A stretch of DNA of 50,060 nt, taken from Chloroflexaceae bacterium. Lineage in GTDB: Bacteria; Chloroflexota; Chloroflexia; Chloroflexales; Chloroflexaceae. The stretch is taken from positions 1-50,060 of the forward strand of contig JAAUSY010000007.1 of assembly GCA_012032475.1 (NCBI GenBank). Reading direction: 5' to 3'. The position numbers and the translations under genes were made by a program. Below the pieces are notes generated by a model. It made no database searches. It was not told the DNA's origin and saw nothing but the letters and a program-made list of their open reading frames with translations. Below, one piece after another: positions 9,023 to 18,373 of the stretch; the first letter of the stretch is position 1; each line of letters begins with the position of its first letter.

Positions 9023-9853
9023 ATGTTACGGTATGACCAGCAAACCAATCACGAAGCCAGTGGGGAGCCGCAGAAGCGTGCGGGAGGGGGTGAACCGGTC
9101 CCTCGTCATATTGCCCTGCTGATGGATGGGAACCGTCGGTGGGGCCGGTCCCGCGGGCTGACCGACTCCGACGGACACCGCGCCGGGGCGGAAAACATTC
9201 TGGGGGTCGTCCGCGCCTGCCTCGACCTGGGCGTGGAGTGTTTGACGCTGCACAGCTTTTCGACCGAAAATTGGAGGCGTTCCCCGGAGGAGGTGTGCGG
9301 GATGTTGTCGCTCATTGGCGAGTTTCTGGACCGCGACCTTCTGACAATCCACGCGTGGGGCGTGCGATTGCTGCACCTGGGGCGGCTGGCCGAACTGCCC
9401 GCTGCGCTCATCCGGAGGATGGAGCGGGCATTGAGCCTGACTCGGAGCAACCAGAGGATGACGCTGGCGGTGGCGGTCAACTACGGCAGCCGGGCCGATA
9501 TGGTGGATGCGGTGCGTCTGATTGTGAGCCGGGGGATTCCCCCGGAGCTGATTGACGAGCAAACGATGGCCGTTCACCTCTCGACCGCGGAACTACCAAC
9601 CCCCGACCTGATTATCCGCACGAGCGGCGAACAGCGGTTGTCGAACTTCCTGCTCTGGGAAAGCCCCGGTTGCCGCTTCGTCTCTTTTCCGCTTTTCTGG
9701 CCCGATTTTACGCCGGAGCACCTGCGCGATATCGTGAGAGGGGCAGGAGCAGGTATAATACAAGGGAGCAAACCTATCGAAGCCGAATATAGGAAAAGAG
9801 ATGAACCCGACGCAGCCTGGAGAAACCAGAGGGAGTATCCTCATTGTAGATGA
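9023..9853 (+). CDS. uppS: cis-prenyltransferase (undecaprenyl diphosphate synthase family)
   Basis: Condenses isopentenyl diphosphate onto a farnesyl-type primer in cis, making the undecaprenyl carrier for wall and polysaccharide synthesis. All family motifs are present: HIALLMDGNRRWGRSRG with the catalytic Asp, GHRAGAENI, LTLHSFSTENWRRS, and IIRTSGEQRLSNFLLWES. The start is chosen at MLRYDQQ (9023) because GGAAGGGG lies upstream; ATG 8990 and 9002 are alternatives. The C-terminus is odd: after WPDFTPEHLRDIV the usual Arg-Arg-Phe-Gly ending is missing, replaced by about 37 unrelated residues that overlap the next gene by 53 bases. This suggests an undetected indel near 9735 or a diverged tail. 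No cdsA or dxr is adjacent. Confidence 0.9.
   Translation: MLRYDQQTNHEASGEPQKRAGGGEPVPRHIALLMDGNRRWGRSRGLTDSDGHRAGAENILGVVRACLDLGVECLTLHSFSTENWRRSPEEVCGMLSLIGEFLDRDLLTIHAWGVRLLHLGRLAELPAALIRRMERALSLTRSNQRMTLAVAVNYGSRADMVDAVRLIVSRGIPPELIDEQTMAVHLSTAELPTPDLIIRTSGEQRLSNFLLWESPGCRFVSFPLFWPDFTPEHLRDIVRGAGAGIIQGSKPIEAEYRKRDEPDAAWRNQREYPHCR
9754..9759 (+). promoter_or_regulatory. -10 TATAAT candidate for the HD-GYP gene
   Basis: A perfect TATAAT lies inside the 3' end of uppS, 42 bases before ATG 9801. The -35 is weak. Confidence 0.4.
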
Positions 9854-11971
9854 TGAACCTGTAAATCTGCGGCTCCTTGCCATCATGCTCAACGAGCATG
9901 GCTACGTGGTACGTACCGCAATGAAAGGTTCTTTGGCTCTCCAGTCGGTTCAGATGGACCCGCCGGACATTATTCTGCTGGATATTGCCATGCCGGAGAT
10001 GGATGGCTACGAAGTGTGTCACCACCTGAAGTCGAATGAGCGAACCTGTTCTATTCCGGTGATCTTCATCAGTGCCTTTGACGATATCGCCAGCAAGATA
10101 GAGGCCTTTCGCGCCGGGGGGGTAGACTATATCACCAAGCCGTTCCGGATTGAAGAAGTGCTGGCGCGGGTGGTCACTCACCTGGCGGTGCGGACGATGC
10201 ACCAGCAACTCCAGGAGCAGAACACCCTGCTTCAGCAGGAAATTGGCGAACGCCAGCGAACCGAAGAAGCCTTGCGCCAGTCTTCCAGGGAGCTGGACCG
10301 GCGCGTGCAGGAGCGCACCGCGGAACTGACCAGGGCCAACGCCGCATTGCAAAAGGAGATTGAGGAGCGGGAACAGCGCGAACGCGAGCGCGAAGCGATT
10401 ATCTCGGTGGCATCGGCACTGCGGGTGGCCTCCAGCCGCTCCGAAATGATTGCCATCCTGCTCGAACAGGTGGCCGAACTGCTGCATGCCGAAGGGGTGC
10501 TGCTGCTGGCTCCCTTTGCCGGCGGGGTCGAGGTGGAGCAGGGATATGGCCGCTGGAAAGAGACCAGCGGCTGGCACACCATCACGGACCCGGAAGGCAG
10601 TGAGCCGGAAGCAGCGGGGGGGTTGGGGCAGCTATTCGACAACGGAGACCCCTTGCTCATCAGCGAAGGCTCGGCGGTCCACGTCCCGGTTGTCGGGAGC
10701 CTGCCGCTGCCTGGCCCGCTGCCCGCGATGGTCTTCGTTCCGCTGATGGTCGAAAGCCAGACCATCGGAGTGCTTGGCGTCGGGTGCCGGCACCCGGTGT
10801 GCAACAATGACCGTCGCATCCTGAGCGCCATTGGCGATATGGCGGCCAGTGCGCTGCACCGAACGCAGCTCCACGAGCAAACCAGACGCCGCCTGGAGCG
10901 TATCCAGGCGCTCCACACGATAGACCAGACGATTACCACCAGCCTGAACCTGCGGGTGACTCTCAATGTGCTGATTTTTCAAGTTTCCTCGCAACTGGAG
11001 GCCGACGCTTCGGCGGTGCTGCTGTTCAACCCCGATACCCACCACCTGGAACACGCGACCAGTCAGGGCTTCCGCACCACTTCCATCCAGCAGTCCTGTA
11101 TGCGCCTGGGCGAGGGCTTGGCCGGGCGCACGGCGATGGAGCAGGGTTTCGTGCATATCCCCGATGTGCGCGTGGCCGAAACCGAGTGCGTGCGCCCGGC
11201 GATGCTGCGGGAAGAAGGGTTTGTCTCCTACTATGGGGTGCCCCTCATTGCCAGGGGCCGCATCAAGGGGGTGCTGGAGATTTTTCACCGCTCGATGTTG
11301 AAGCCCGACCAGGAATGGCTGGAGTTTCTGGGCACCCTGGCAGGGCAGGCTTCGATTGCGATTGACAATGCCGATATGTTTGCCCAACTCCAGCGCTCCA
11401 ACACCGACCTTTCGCGGGCCTACGATGCGACTATTGAGGGGTGGGCACGGGCGCTCGAACTGCGCGACGCCGAAACCGAAGGACACTGCCGGCGCGTCAC
11501 CGACCTGACTATCCAGCTGGCCCGCCGCATGGGATTTAGCGACGAGGATATCGTTCATATCCGGCGAGGTGCGATCCTCCATGATATCGGCAAAATGGCG
11601 ATTCCCGATGCGATCTTGCTGAAGGCGGGGCCGCTCACCAGGGAAGAACGCACGGTCATGCAGCAGCACACGGTCTATGCCTATAAGCTGCTTTCGCCTA
11701 TTCCCTTCCTCCGGTCGGCGCTGGATATCCCCTATTGTCACCACGAGAAGTGGGACGGCACCGGGTATCCCCGTGGCCTGAAGGGGGAGGATATCCCGCT
11801 GACGGCCCGTATCTTTGCGGTGGTCGATGTGTGGGACGCGCTCCGCTCCGACCGCCCTATCGCAAGGGGTGGCCGAAAGAAGATGTCTGCGCCTATTTGC
11901 TGGACCACGCCGGCACCCATTTTGACCCGCAGGTGGTCGAGGTTTTTCTTTCTATGACGCGGGAGCTGTGA
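9801..11971 (+). CDS. response regulator: REC-coiled coil-GAF-GAF-HD-GYP, frameshift near the 3' end
   Basis: Receiver domain at residues 10-130, phospho-acceptor Asp61 in ILLDIAMPEMDGYEV, and Lys in TKPF. A helical linker (about 135-195, RRVQERTAELTRANA) and two GAF domains (about 200-365 and 370-530) follow, then an HD-GYP domain with H594 and D595 in HDIGK, HHEKWDGTGYPRGL and DVWDALRSDRP. HD-GYP proteins hydrolyse c-di-GMP, so the output is likely c-di-GMP breakdown controlled by phosphorylation and GAF ligands. The last residues shift frame. Adding one C to the CCC at 11855-11857 restores YRKGWPKEDV and a normal end at 11971 (about 723 residues). AGGAAAAGAG precedes the start. Confidence 0.9.
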
Positions 11972-12050
11972 TGAAATGATGAAATCATGAGCGCGCACGG
12001 GTGTGATCGGCGGCGAAACTCCGGGTCTCCGGTCTCTCTCCTTCCTACCA

Positions 12051-12078
12051 TACCCTATACCCTATACCCTATACCCTA
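12051..12078. repeat. four tandem copies of the heptamer TACCCTA
   Basis: Four exact 7-bp units sit in the 145-base gap between the HD-GYP and GGDEF genes, preceded by a TACCATA-like unit and followed by TACACCATACG. Confidence 0.85.
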
Positions 12079-12116
12079 TACACCATACGACCTGGTAACA
12101 GACAGGGGAAAAAACT

Positions 12117-13970
12117 ATGAACGCCATACCAGCCGGAGCACGGCGAAGCGTCATTCTGGTAGTGGATGACGAACCAGCAAACCTGCGCCTCCTGGCCGCC
12201 ATGCTTCGCGATTACCACTACGATGTGCGCACCGTCATCAGCGGTCAGATGGCGCTTCGGTCGGCCACGCTGGATGCTCCGGACGTCATCCTGCTCGACG
12301 TGAATATGCCGCAGATGAGCGGCTACGAGGTGTGCCAGCGGTTGAAGGCGGATGAGCGCACCAGCGATATTCCGGTGATTTTCCTCAGTGCGCTCGGAGA
12401 AGTGATGGACAAGGTCAGGGCCTTCCAGGTGGGAGGAGCTGACTATGTCACCAAGCCATTCCAGATCGAAGAGGTGCTGGCGCGGATTGATCATCAGCTG
12501 ACCATCCGTCAGGCCAGGGAGCACTTGCGCAAGCTCCACCAGGCGGTCGAACAAAGCCCCGTCGCTATCATCATCACCGACCATGAAGGCAATATCGAAT
12601 ATGTCAATTCCAGGTTCACCCGGGCCACGGGCTACCCTATCGAAGCCGTCTACGGTGAGAAGTTGTGGCACCTGGAACCAGACGCCCTGGCCCCCGGAGA
12701 CTATCAGTCGCTCTGGGAGAAGATTATGGCGGGGGAGGAGTGGCACGGCGAACACCACAGCCAGAAGAAGAACGGGGAACGTTTCTGGGAATCGGTGTCC
12801 ATTTCGCCCATCTTCAACGAGCGCGGAACCATCACGCATGTGGTCGCCGTGAAGGAAGATATCACCGAGCGCAAACAGGCCGAGGAGAACCTCCGGCGGA
12901 GCAACGACCGGATGGCCCACTGGATTGGTGAGCTGAAGCGCTACAATCGGGAAGTCACTCTGCTGAATGGGATGGGCGATTCGCTCCAGAGTTGTGCATC
13001 GGTGAGCGATGCCTACCGGATTGTGGAGCGCACGGCCTCGCGCCTGTTCGAGGGACAGTCCGGGGCGCTCTATATCCTCAATGCGACTGGTACGCTGTTT
13101 GAGGCGGTAGCGAGGTGGGGCGACGACCAATCCTTTGTGCCGACGATTCATGTGGCCGAATGCCCGGTCCGGCAGGGGGGCCGCGTCTATACGATGACCA
13201 GAGAATTCAACGAGGCGCAGTGTTCGTGGTTCAACCCGAAGACGATGTATTCCTGCCTGTGCCTGCCCTTGATGGCACAGGAAAGCACCTTCGGTATGCT
13301 GCGGTTGGTGAATGGTCCGCTGGACACGCAAGAAGATTACGAACACTGGCTTGGCCTGGCGCTGATGATGACCGACAACCTGGCACTGGCGCTGGCAAAC
13401 CTCCAGTTGCGCGAGCGGTTGCGCGAACAATCTATCCGCGACCCACTGACCGGGCTGTTCAACCGCCGCTACCTGGATTCGACCATCGGGCGGGAAATTG
13501 ACCGGGCCAACCGCTACCATCGCTCCATCGGGGTGATCATGGCCGATATTGACCACTTCAAGCAGTTCAACGATACCTATGGGCACGATGCCGGCGACGC
13601 GCTGTTGCGGGCGGTGGGGGCTTTTTTCCAGTCGAACATTCGGAGTGAGGATATTGCCTGCCGCTATGGGGGTGAGGAGTTTGTGCTCATCCTGCCGGAT
13701 GCCTCGCTGACGAACACGCAAGAGCGGGCCGAAACCTTGCTCAGGGGTATTCACCATCTCAAGGTTGCGTATGGTGGGATGGAGTTGGATACCGTGACCA
13801 TGTCTATGGGGGTTGCCAGTATGCCGGAGCATGGCATCGCTGCCGACACGGTCATCAAGACTGCCGATGTGGCGCTCTACCGCGCCAAGCGGGCCGGGCG
13901 CAACCGGGTCGTTGTGGCGGACCACGCCATCAACCAGGAAGAAGCCAGGGAAAGTAGGAATCGTTCATGA
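12117..13970 (+). CDS. response regulator diguanylate cyclase: REC-PAS-GAF-GGDEF
   Basis: 617 residues. REC domain at about 10-130 with Asp61 in ILLDVNMPQMSGYEV. PAS/PAC at about 135-260 (SPVAIIITDHEGNIEYVN, ERKQAEENL). A GAF-like domain at about 280-430. The GGDEF domain (about 440-605) has an active-site GGEEF at 518-522, preceded exactly five residues upstream by the inhibitory-site motif RSED (509-512). It is therefore predicted to make c-di-GMP from two GTP and to be product-inhibited. AGGGGAAAAAACT precedes ATG 12117. Its stop overlaps the next start (ATGA at 13967), so it is translationally coupled to the hybrid kinase that probably phosphorylates it. Confidence 0.93.
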   Translation: MNAIPAGARRSVILVVDDEPANLRLLAAMLRDYHYDVRTVISGQMALRSATLDAPDVILLDVNMPQMSGYEVCQRLKADERTSDIPVIFLSALGEVMDKVRAFQVGGADYVTKPFQIEEVLARIDHQLTIRQAREHLRKLHQAVEQSPVAIIITDHEGNIEYVNSRFTRATGYPIEAVYGEKLWHLEPDALAPGDYQSLWEKIMAGEEWHGEHHSQKKNGERFWESVSISPIFNERGTITHVVAVKEDITERKQAEENLRRSNDRMAHWIGELKRYNREVTLLNGMGDSLQSCASVSDAYRIVERTASRLFEGQSGALYILNATGTLFEAVARWGDDQSFVPTIHVAECPVRQGGRVYTMTREFNEAQCSWFNPKTMYSCLCLPLMAQESTFGMLRLVNGPLDTQEDYEHWLGLALMMTDNLALALANLQLRERLREQSIRDPLTGLFNRRYLDSTIGREIDRANRYHRSIGVIMADIDHFKQFNDTYGHDAGDALLRAVGAFFQSNIRSEDIACRYGGEEFVLILPDASLTNTQERAETLLRGIHHLKVAYGGMELDTVTMSMGVASMPEHGIAADTVIKTADVALYRAKRAGRNRVVVADHAINQEEARESRNRS

Positions 13971-16405
13971 GCAGCAATGAGATGGAGCCGGAAGGCCGGG
14001 ATGAGCGCCGGGTCTCGGTGAGCGAGAGCCTGTTCACTAACAACCACGCCGTGATGTTGCTGATAGACCCCGACACCGGGGCGATTGTGGATGCCAACCC
14101 TGCCGCCTGCGTGTTCTATGGGTATTCCCGCGAGACGCTCTGCTCGCTGACTATTTCCGATATCAATACCCTTTCGAGCGTGGAGGTGTATGAGGAGATG
14201 CAGCGGGCCCGGCACGCGCAGCGGAACCATTTCTTCTTCCGCCACCGCCTGTCCAGCGGGGATATCCACGATGTCGAGGTCTATAGCGGTCCCATTGACC
14301 ACGCCGGCAAGCCCCTGCTCTATTCGATTATTCACGATATTACCGAGCGCAAGCAGGCCGAAGAAGCCTTGCGCCAGAGCGAAACGGCGCTCCAGGTGGC
14401 GAATGCCCGCCTGGAGCAGCGGGTGGCCGAACGCACCGAGGCCCTGCGCCGAAGTCAGGCGCTCCTTCAGAGCGTGCTGGACCATGCGCCGGCGGCGATT
14501 TACTTCAAAGATACGCAGGGGCGTTTTTTGCTCGTCAACCGCTTTACTGAGCAGTTGCTCAACCTCAGCCCGGCCCAGATGATCGGCAAGACCGGCTACG
14601 ACCTGTTCCCCACCGAATACGCGGCGCAGTGGGAGCGCCACGAACAACAGGTGCTCCAGTCTGGCGTGGCGATAGAGTTTGAGGAGCAGGCCTTGCTGAG
14701 CGATGGGATGACGCATTCGTTCCTTTCGATCCGGTTTCCAGTCTTCGATGCCCAGGGGGATATCTCCGCGATGGGGGGGATTTCAACGGATATTACCGAA
14801 CGCAAGCGGGCCGAAGCAGAACTGCAACGCGCCAGGGAAGAGGCTGAGGCGGCAAATCGGGCCAAGAGTGTGTTTCTGGCGCGGATGAGCCACGAGCTTC
14901 GCACGCCGCTGAATGCCATCCTTGGTTTTACGCAACTGCTGAATCGCGACCGGCAGATGATGCCCAGGCACCACGAATATCTGCGCATCATTCAGCGCAG
15001 CGGCGAACACCTGCTGGCGCTCATCAATGATGTGCTGGAGATGTCCCGGATTGAGGCCGGGCGGGCAGAACTTCATCAACAGGCGTTTGATTTGCATCAT
15101 CTGCTCCACGACCTGACCGATATGTTTCAGCTACGGGCCCGCACCAAACATCTCTCGCTGCGGCTTGACCTGGCTCCGGAGGTTCCGTCCGGTGTTGCCG
15201 CGGACGAGCGCAAGCTGCGCCAGGTACTCATCAATCTGCTCTCCAACGCCATCAAGTTTACCCACCAGGGCCAGGTGACGTTACGGGTCAGCGTTGTGGC
15301 ATCCGGACCCGCCGGCCGGCCCATTGGCGCTCAGGCTCAAGCGGAGGAACCACCACTTCCCCTCCCTCCCCCGATAGTGCCTGCCCCATCCCCATCCCCA
15401 TCGGCTCTGACGGGTCCGACGGCACGGATGTTCTTGCGCTTCGAGGTGAAAGACACCGGCATCGGCATTGCGCCGGATGACCTGGTCCGCATTTTCGATC
15501 CCTTCTTTCAGATGCCCCAGGCTGACCAGGCACAGGAAGGCACCGGGCTTGGCCTGCCTATCAGCCAGCACTTTGTGAAGATGATGGGCGGAGCATTCGA
15601 TGTCGAGAGCCGCCTCGGTCAGGGTTCGACCTTTTCGTTCGTGCTGCCGGTCCACCCGGCGGCAGTTCCCAGAGACGAACCCTCTTTGCGGCTCCGGCGG
15701 GTGGTCAGCCTCGCGCCGGGTCAGCCTTCCTTTCGTATCCTGATGGTCGAAGACCACGAAGATAGCCGCACGCTGCTGCGCGACCTGCTCACCTCGCTTG
15801 GGTTTGTCGTGAGAGAGGCCGCCGACGGGCGGGAGGGGGTCGCCGTGTGGAGACAGTGGTCGCCCCACCTGATTTTTATGGATATCCGCATGCCGTTCAT
15901 GGATGGGTTGGAGGCCACCAGGTGTATCAAGGCGACCATGCAAGGACAGGACACGCCCATCATCGCGCTGACGGCCAGTACCTTTGAGGAAAGCCGGGTG
16001 GATATTCTGGCCGCGGGCTGCGATGACCTTCTTCGGAAACCGTTTCGCCACGAGGATCTGATCGGGAAGTTGATGAAGTATCTGAATGCACGTTTCGTGG
16101 GTGAGACGGAGCCAGAGCAGGAGCCGCAGCAGGGAACCATCTGGAAGCCGCGGCTATCCCATCAGGCAGACCTTGAATACCTGAAGTCGGGGCTGGCAAA
16201 CCTCCCCTTCGATTGGGTGCGCAGCCTGCACCGGGCGACCATTCTGGGGAATATTCAGCAGATGAACGACCTGATTGACCACATCCGGGAAACCCACCCG
16301 GACCTCTCGGCAAAGCTCCAGGTTGCCATTGATACCTTTGGCTTCGACCAGATAACGGCGGCAACGGCGGCCATGGTTGACTCCAACCCCAGGGAATGCC
16401 AGTGA
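13967..16405 (+). CDS. hybrid sensor histidine kinase: PAS-PAS-HisKA-HATPase-REC
   Basis: 812 residues with no membrane segment, so cytoplasmic. Two PAS/PAC modules lie at about 15-145 and 165-290, each closing with TERKQAE or TERKRAE. HisKA has the phospho-acceptor His309 in SHELRTPLNAILGF. HATPase has the N box (LINLLSNAIKF), DTGIGI and GTGLGL; a Pro-rich insert (PLPLPPPIVPAPSPSPS) interrupts it around residue 465. The receiver has Asp639 in LIFMDIRMPFMDGLEA. A final helical stretch of about 85 residues resembles the short C-terminal helices of cyanobacterial hybrid kinases; it is not a canonical Hpt. It overlaps the GGDEF gene by four bases and is the likely input to the two upstream c-di-GMP regulators. 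The stop TGA lies in a GTGACGA repeat. Confidence 0.93.
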   Translation: MSSNEMEPEGRDERRVSVSESLFTNNHAVMLLIDPDTGAIVDANPAACVFYGYSRETLCSLTISDINTLSSVEVYEEMQRARHAQRNHFFFRHRLSSGDIHDVEVYSGPIDHAGKPLLYSIIHDITERKQAEEALRQSETALQVANARLEQRVAERTEALRRSQALLQSVLDHAPAAIYFKDTQGRFLLVNRFTEQLLNLSPAQMIGKTGYDLFPTEYAAQWERHEQQVLQSGVAIEFEEQALLSDGMTHSFLSIRFPVFDAQGDISAMGGISTDITERKRAEAELQRAREEAEAANRAKSVFLARMSHELRTPLNAILGFTQLLNRDRQMMPRHHEYLRIIQRSGEHLLALINDVLEMSRIEAGRAELHQQAFDLHHLLHDLTDMFQLRARTKHLSLRLDLAPEVPSGVAADERKLRQVLINLLSNAIKFTHQGQVTLRVSVVASGPAGRPIGAQAQAEEPPLPLPPPIVPAPSPSPSALTGPTARMFLRFEVKDTGIGIAPDDLVRIFDPFFQMPQADQAQEGTGLGLPISQHFVKMMGGAFDVESRLGQGSTFSFVLPVHPAAVPRDEPSLRLRRVVSLAPGQPSFRILMVEDHEDSRTLLRDLLTSLGFVVREAADGREGVAVWRQWSPHLIFMDIRMPFMDGLEATRCIKATMQGQDTPIIALTASTFEESRVDILAAGCDDLLRKPFRHEDLIGKLMKYLNARFVGETEPEQEPQQGTIWKPRLSHQADLEYLKSGLANLPFDWVRSLHRATILGNIQQMNDLIDHIRETHPDLSAKLQVAIDTFGFDQITAATAAMVDSNPRECQ

Positions 16406-16415
16406 CGAGTGACAA
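16402..16415 (+). repeat. degenerate 7-bp repeat, two units, containing the kinase stop codon
   Basis: GTGACGA followed by GTGACAA. The TGA of the first unit is the stop codon of the hybrid kinase. The 219-base gap to 16625 also holds AATC repeats (about 16551-16563) and no clear gene. Confidence 0.6.
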
Positions 16416-16624
16416 GCCACCGCAGAGGGGTACTCGTGGCCGCATTTGTGGACGAAACCCGGCGTATACTGAGTCATACCAGTTTCCGGAGACATGCCCA
16501 GGCTCACCCTGGATGCCTTTCTGCCGCTCTGGAGCGGCTCATCCCATCACATCAATCAATCAATCGGAAGGGCGTAGCCCCCGGCCCCCTCCGCGGCGTC
16601 CCTCATCACTGGGAGAAGAACCCG

Positions 16625-16879
16625 ATGACGCAGAATCCAACGATGCAGGAGCGGAAGACCTGGCTGCGGGTGCTCGAATGCTGGCTGCCCCTTGCCCAGG
16701 AAATGAACCGGACCTGCGGGTGGGGATATGAAGCGGCCACCCTCGAAGCGCTGGTTCTTGCCGCCCTGCCCGACCTGCGCCGGACCCGGACCATCTTCAC
16801 CGCACGGGCAGTTCTGTGGTATCACTTCCGGCAGTTGCGCCGTTCCTGCCCGCGACGAGCGGCGAACGGCGAGCGATGA
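16625..16879 (+). CDS. small protein of unknown function (84 residues)
   Basis: Starts MTQNPTMQERKTWLRV after GGGAGAAG. It is rich in Leu, Ala, Arg and Trp, is predicted mostly helical (VLECWLPLAQEMN, LEALVLAALPDL, AVLWYHFRQLRR), and has no signal peptide or recognisable motif. The C-terminal RRAANGER is encoded by the heptamer repeat that also supplies the stop. It stands alone, converging on the TPR gene. I do not recognise the family. Coding status is supported by the ribosome-binding site and composition only. Confidence 0.5.
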   Translation: MTQNPTMQERKTWLRVLECWLPLAQEMNRTCGWGYEAATLEALVLAALPDLRRTRTIFTARAVLWYHFRQLRRSCPRRAANGER

Positions 16880-16886
16880 ACGGTGA
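16852..16886 (+). repeat. degenerate 7-bp tandem repeat, five units (GYGRYGA family)
   Basis: The units are GCGACGA, GCGGCGA, ACGGCGA, GCGATGA, ACGGTGA in exact 7-bp phase. The fourth unit holds the stop codon of the 84-residue protein; the array ends six bases before the stop of the convergent TPR gene. Confidence 0.75.
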
Positions 16887-16892
16887 GCAGCC

Positions 16893-17723
16893 TCAGATAT
16901 ACCCATACATCAGGAGGAGCACTATCACGCCAATGAGAATGGCAAGCACCAGGAGCAACCGGGGCAGGGGCCACGCCCGCGACGAAGCCCGGTGCCTCCC
17001 ATCTCGATGCTTCCGCGCCGTGACGAGGTACTGGATGGTCTCCCGGTCGGTGGGGAAGTCCTTCAAGACCAGTTCGAAGTACCGGATAGCCCGGTCGTAC
17101 TCTTCGTTTTTCAGGGCGGCAATGCCCTTGTCGCGGTTTTCTATCACGCGCCGGGCCAGTTCGACGGGGGTGGCCTTCTGGAACCTGGCCGGCTGAGACG
17201 GATGCCCCACCGCTGCCGTTGCTGGTTTTGGCCCGGCTTTTGGCTCGGAGGCAGTGCCAGACGACTGGGGCAGGACGGGCGAACCGCGGGGGTCTGCGGG
17301 GCGGTGGGGTGCGGAAGCCCGTCTTCCCGCCGGCGGCAGGGGAGGATGGGGGGGGGTATCCCCCGCTCCGTGTGGTTGTGATGGGGATGGTGATGGGTCC
17401 GGGGAGGAAAGTCTGGTCAGACCGAGGCGGGCCAGTTTTCCATAATTGCTCGTTGCATCTATCGCCACCACGGTTTCCAGGCAACGGCGCAGGTCGTTCG
17501 TATCCTCGGCAACCTCGCTCAGGTATAACCAGGCCTTCTGGTTGGAGGGGTCAAGGTGGGTCGCCTCCGTCAGGAGGGTTCGGGCAACCGAATGGTCGCC
17601 TGTCTCAAGCGCACGGCTGCTTTGGGCCAGCAATTCTTCAACCTGCCCGATGAACGCAGGTTCCTGAGACGACGAGACCGCCGTCACGCTATAGGGGGTG
17701 TTTCGACCACCAGTTTCCTTCAC
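16893..17723 (-). CDS. TPR protein with C-terminal membrane anchor
   Basis: About 276 residues from a GTG at 17723, which follows GAGGTGG closely; longer in-frame starts run into the repeat at 17770. Tetratricopeptide-like helices are at about 20-95 (ARTLLTEATHLDPSNQKAWL is a standard TPR). A long Pro/Ser/Ala-rich linker follows, then another TPR-like pair (KGIAALKNEEYDRAIRYFEL). The protein ends in a single hydrophobic helix (LLLVLAILIGVIVLLLMYGY) with almost nothing after it. This makes it a tail-anchored protein with cytoplasmic TPRs, likely a scaffold at the inner membrane. The partner is unknown. It is transcribed alone, probably from the extended -10 at 17999-18007. Confidence 0.75.
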   Translation of the reverse strand: MKETGGRNTPYSVTAVSSSQEPAFIGQVEELLAQSSRALETGDHSVARTLLTEATHLDPSNQKAWLYLSEVAEDTNDLRRCLETVVAIDATSNYGKLARLGLTRLSSPDPSPSPSQPHGAGDTPPHPPLPPAGRRASAPHRPADPRGSPVLPQSSGTASEPKAGPKPATAAVGHPSQPARFQKATPVELARRVIENRDKGIAALKNEEYDRAIRYFELVLKDFPTDRETIQYLVTARKHRDGRHRASSRAWPLPRLLLVLAILIGVIVLLLMYGYI

Positions 17724-17769
17724 GGACCACCTCACTTTCTCGGCGCACCGGTATCCATAACTGGAGCGA

Positions 17770-17797
17770 GCGACGAGGGATGCGCGGCGAGTGACGA
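17770..17797 (+). repeat. degenerate 7-bp tandem repeat, four units (GYGRYGA family)
   Basis: The units are GCGACGA, GGGATGC, GCGGCGA, GTGACGA, just upstream of the TPR gene start. The 650-base gap 17724-18373 also holds the TPR promoter, small hairpins (18017-18029, 18160-18175) and the metH promoter; no gene or known riboswitch is recognisable in it. Confidence 0.6.
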
Positions 17798-17998
17798 GCC
17801 GCACCAAAGCGGCAGAACCACGTATCCCAGGGTCACCCGCTGGCTACCTTCGGGCGCACGGTACGACCCACGCTCGTAGGAACCGTTTTTTTTCGCTGAT
17901 TCCCCAGAGAAGGGTATCCCCGAACCATTTGGCCCGAAGACCCTCCCTGATACCTCGTTCAATGTTCAACGACCCATGCCCAGCGGAGAAACGCCCCT

Positions 17999-18007
17999 AT
18001 TATACCA
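17999..18007 (-). promoter_or_regulatory. extended -10 promoter candidate for the TPR gene
   Basis: On the minus strand TG-G-TATAAT is a perfect extended -10. It would leave a leader of about 270 bases before GTG 17723. Confidence 0.45.
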
Positions 18008-18298
18008 GATAGAAGGCCCCTGCATGGGGGAGCACCAGGAACCAACGACGAACCACGCAGGAATGAGGGTCCCAACACTCTTCCCTCAGCGGTGCGGTTT
18101 GCGGTGGGGTCCAGCTTCTATCATAGAAAACGCACGGGACCAGGCAATGTTACAAGGTTACGGGGCTTTACCCGTGGGGATGGACTGATGCAGTGGCGCG
18201 GGAATCGTCGTATCAGGTCAAACGCCGCATTCCAACGATTTCCCCAGGCTTGCTGCCCTTCCAGATTACGAATCAATGAACGCCGACCCCTCCGTTCA

Positions 18299-18327
18299 TT
18301 GACAGGTCCCGTGTCTCTCGCTATACT
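18299..18327 (+). promoter_or_regulatory. near-consensus sigma70 promoter of metH
   Basis: TTGACA (18299-18304), a 17-base spacer, then TATACT (18322-18327). The start codon is 47 bases downstream, so the leader is short and leaves no room for a long riboswitch. Confidence 0.8.
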
Positions 18328-18373
18328 CAAACTATGCGTAGTGGTGAAAAGTTTATTTCTGGAGTTTACCCGA

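Noticed and set aside
17401..17425. GAGGAAAGTC resembling the P4 strand of RNase P RNA
   Set aside because: It lies inside the TPR gene linker, and the matching second P4 strand and ACAGAA region are missing.
18150..18210. Possible cobalamin riboswitch (GCCACTG on the minus strand) near metH
   Set aside because: It is on the wrong strand for metH, lies upstream of the metH promoter, and lacks the rest of the B12 box and paired core.
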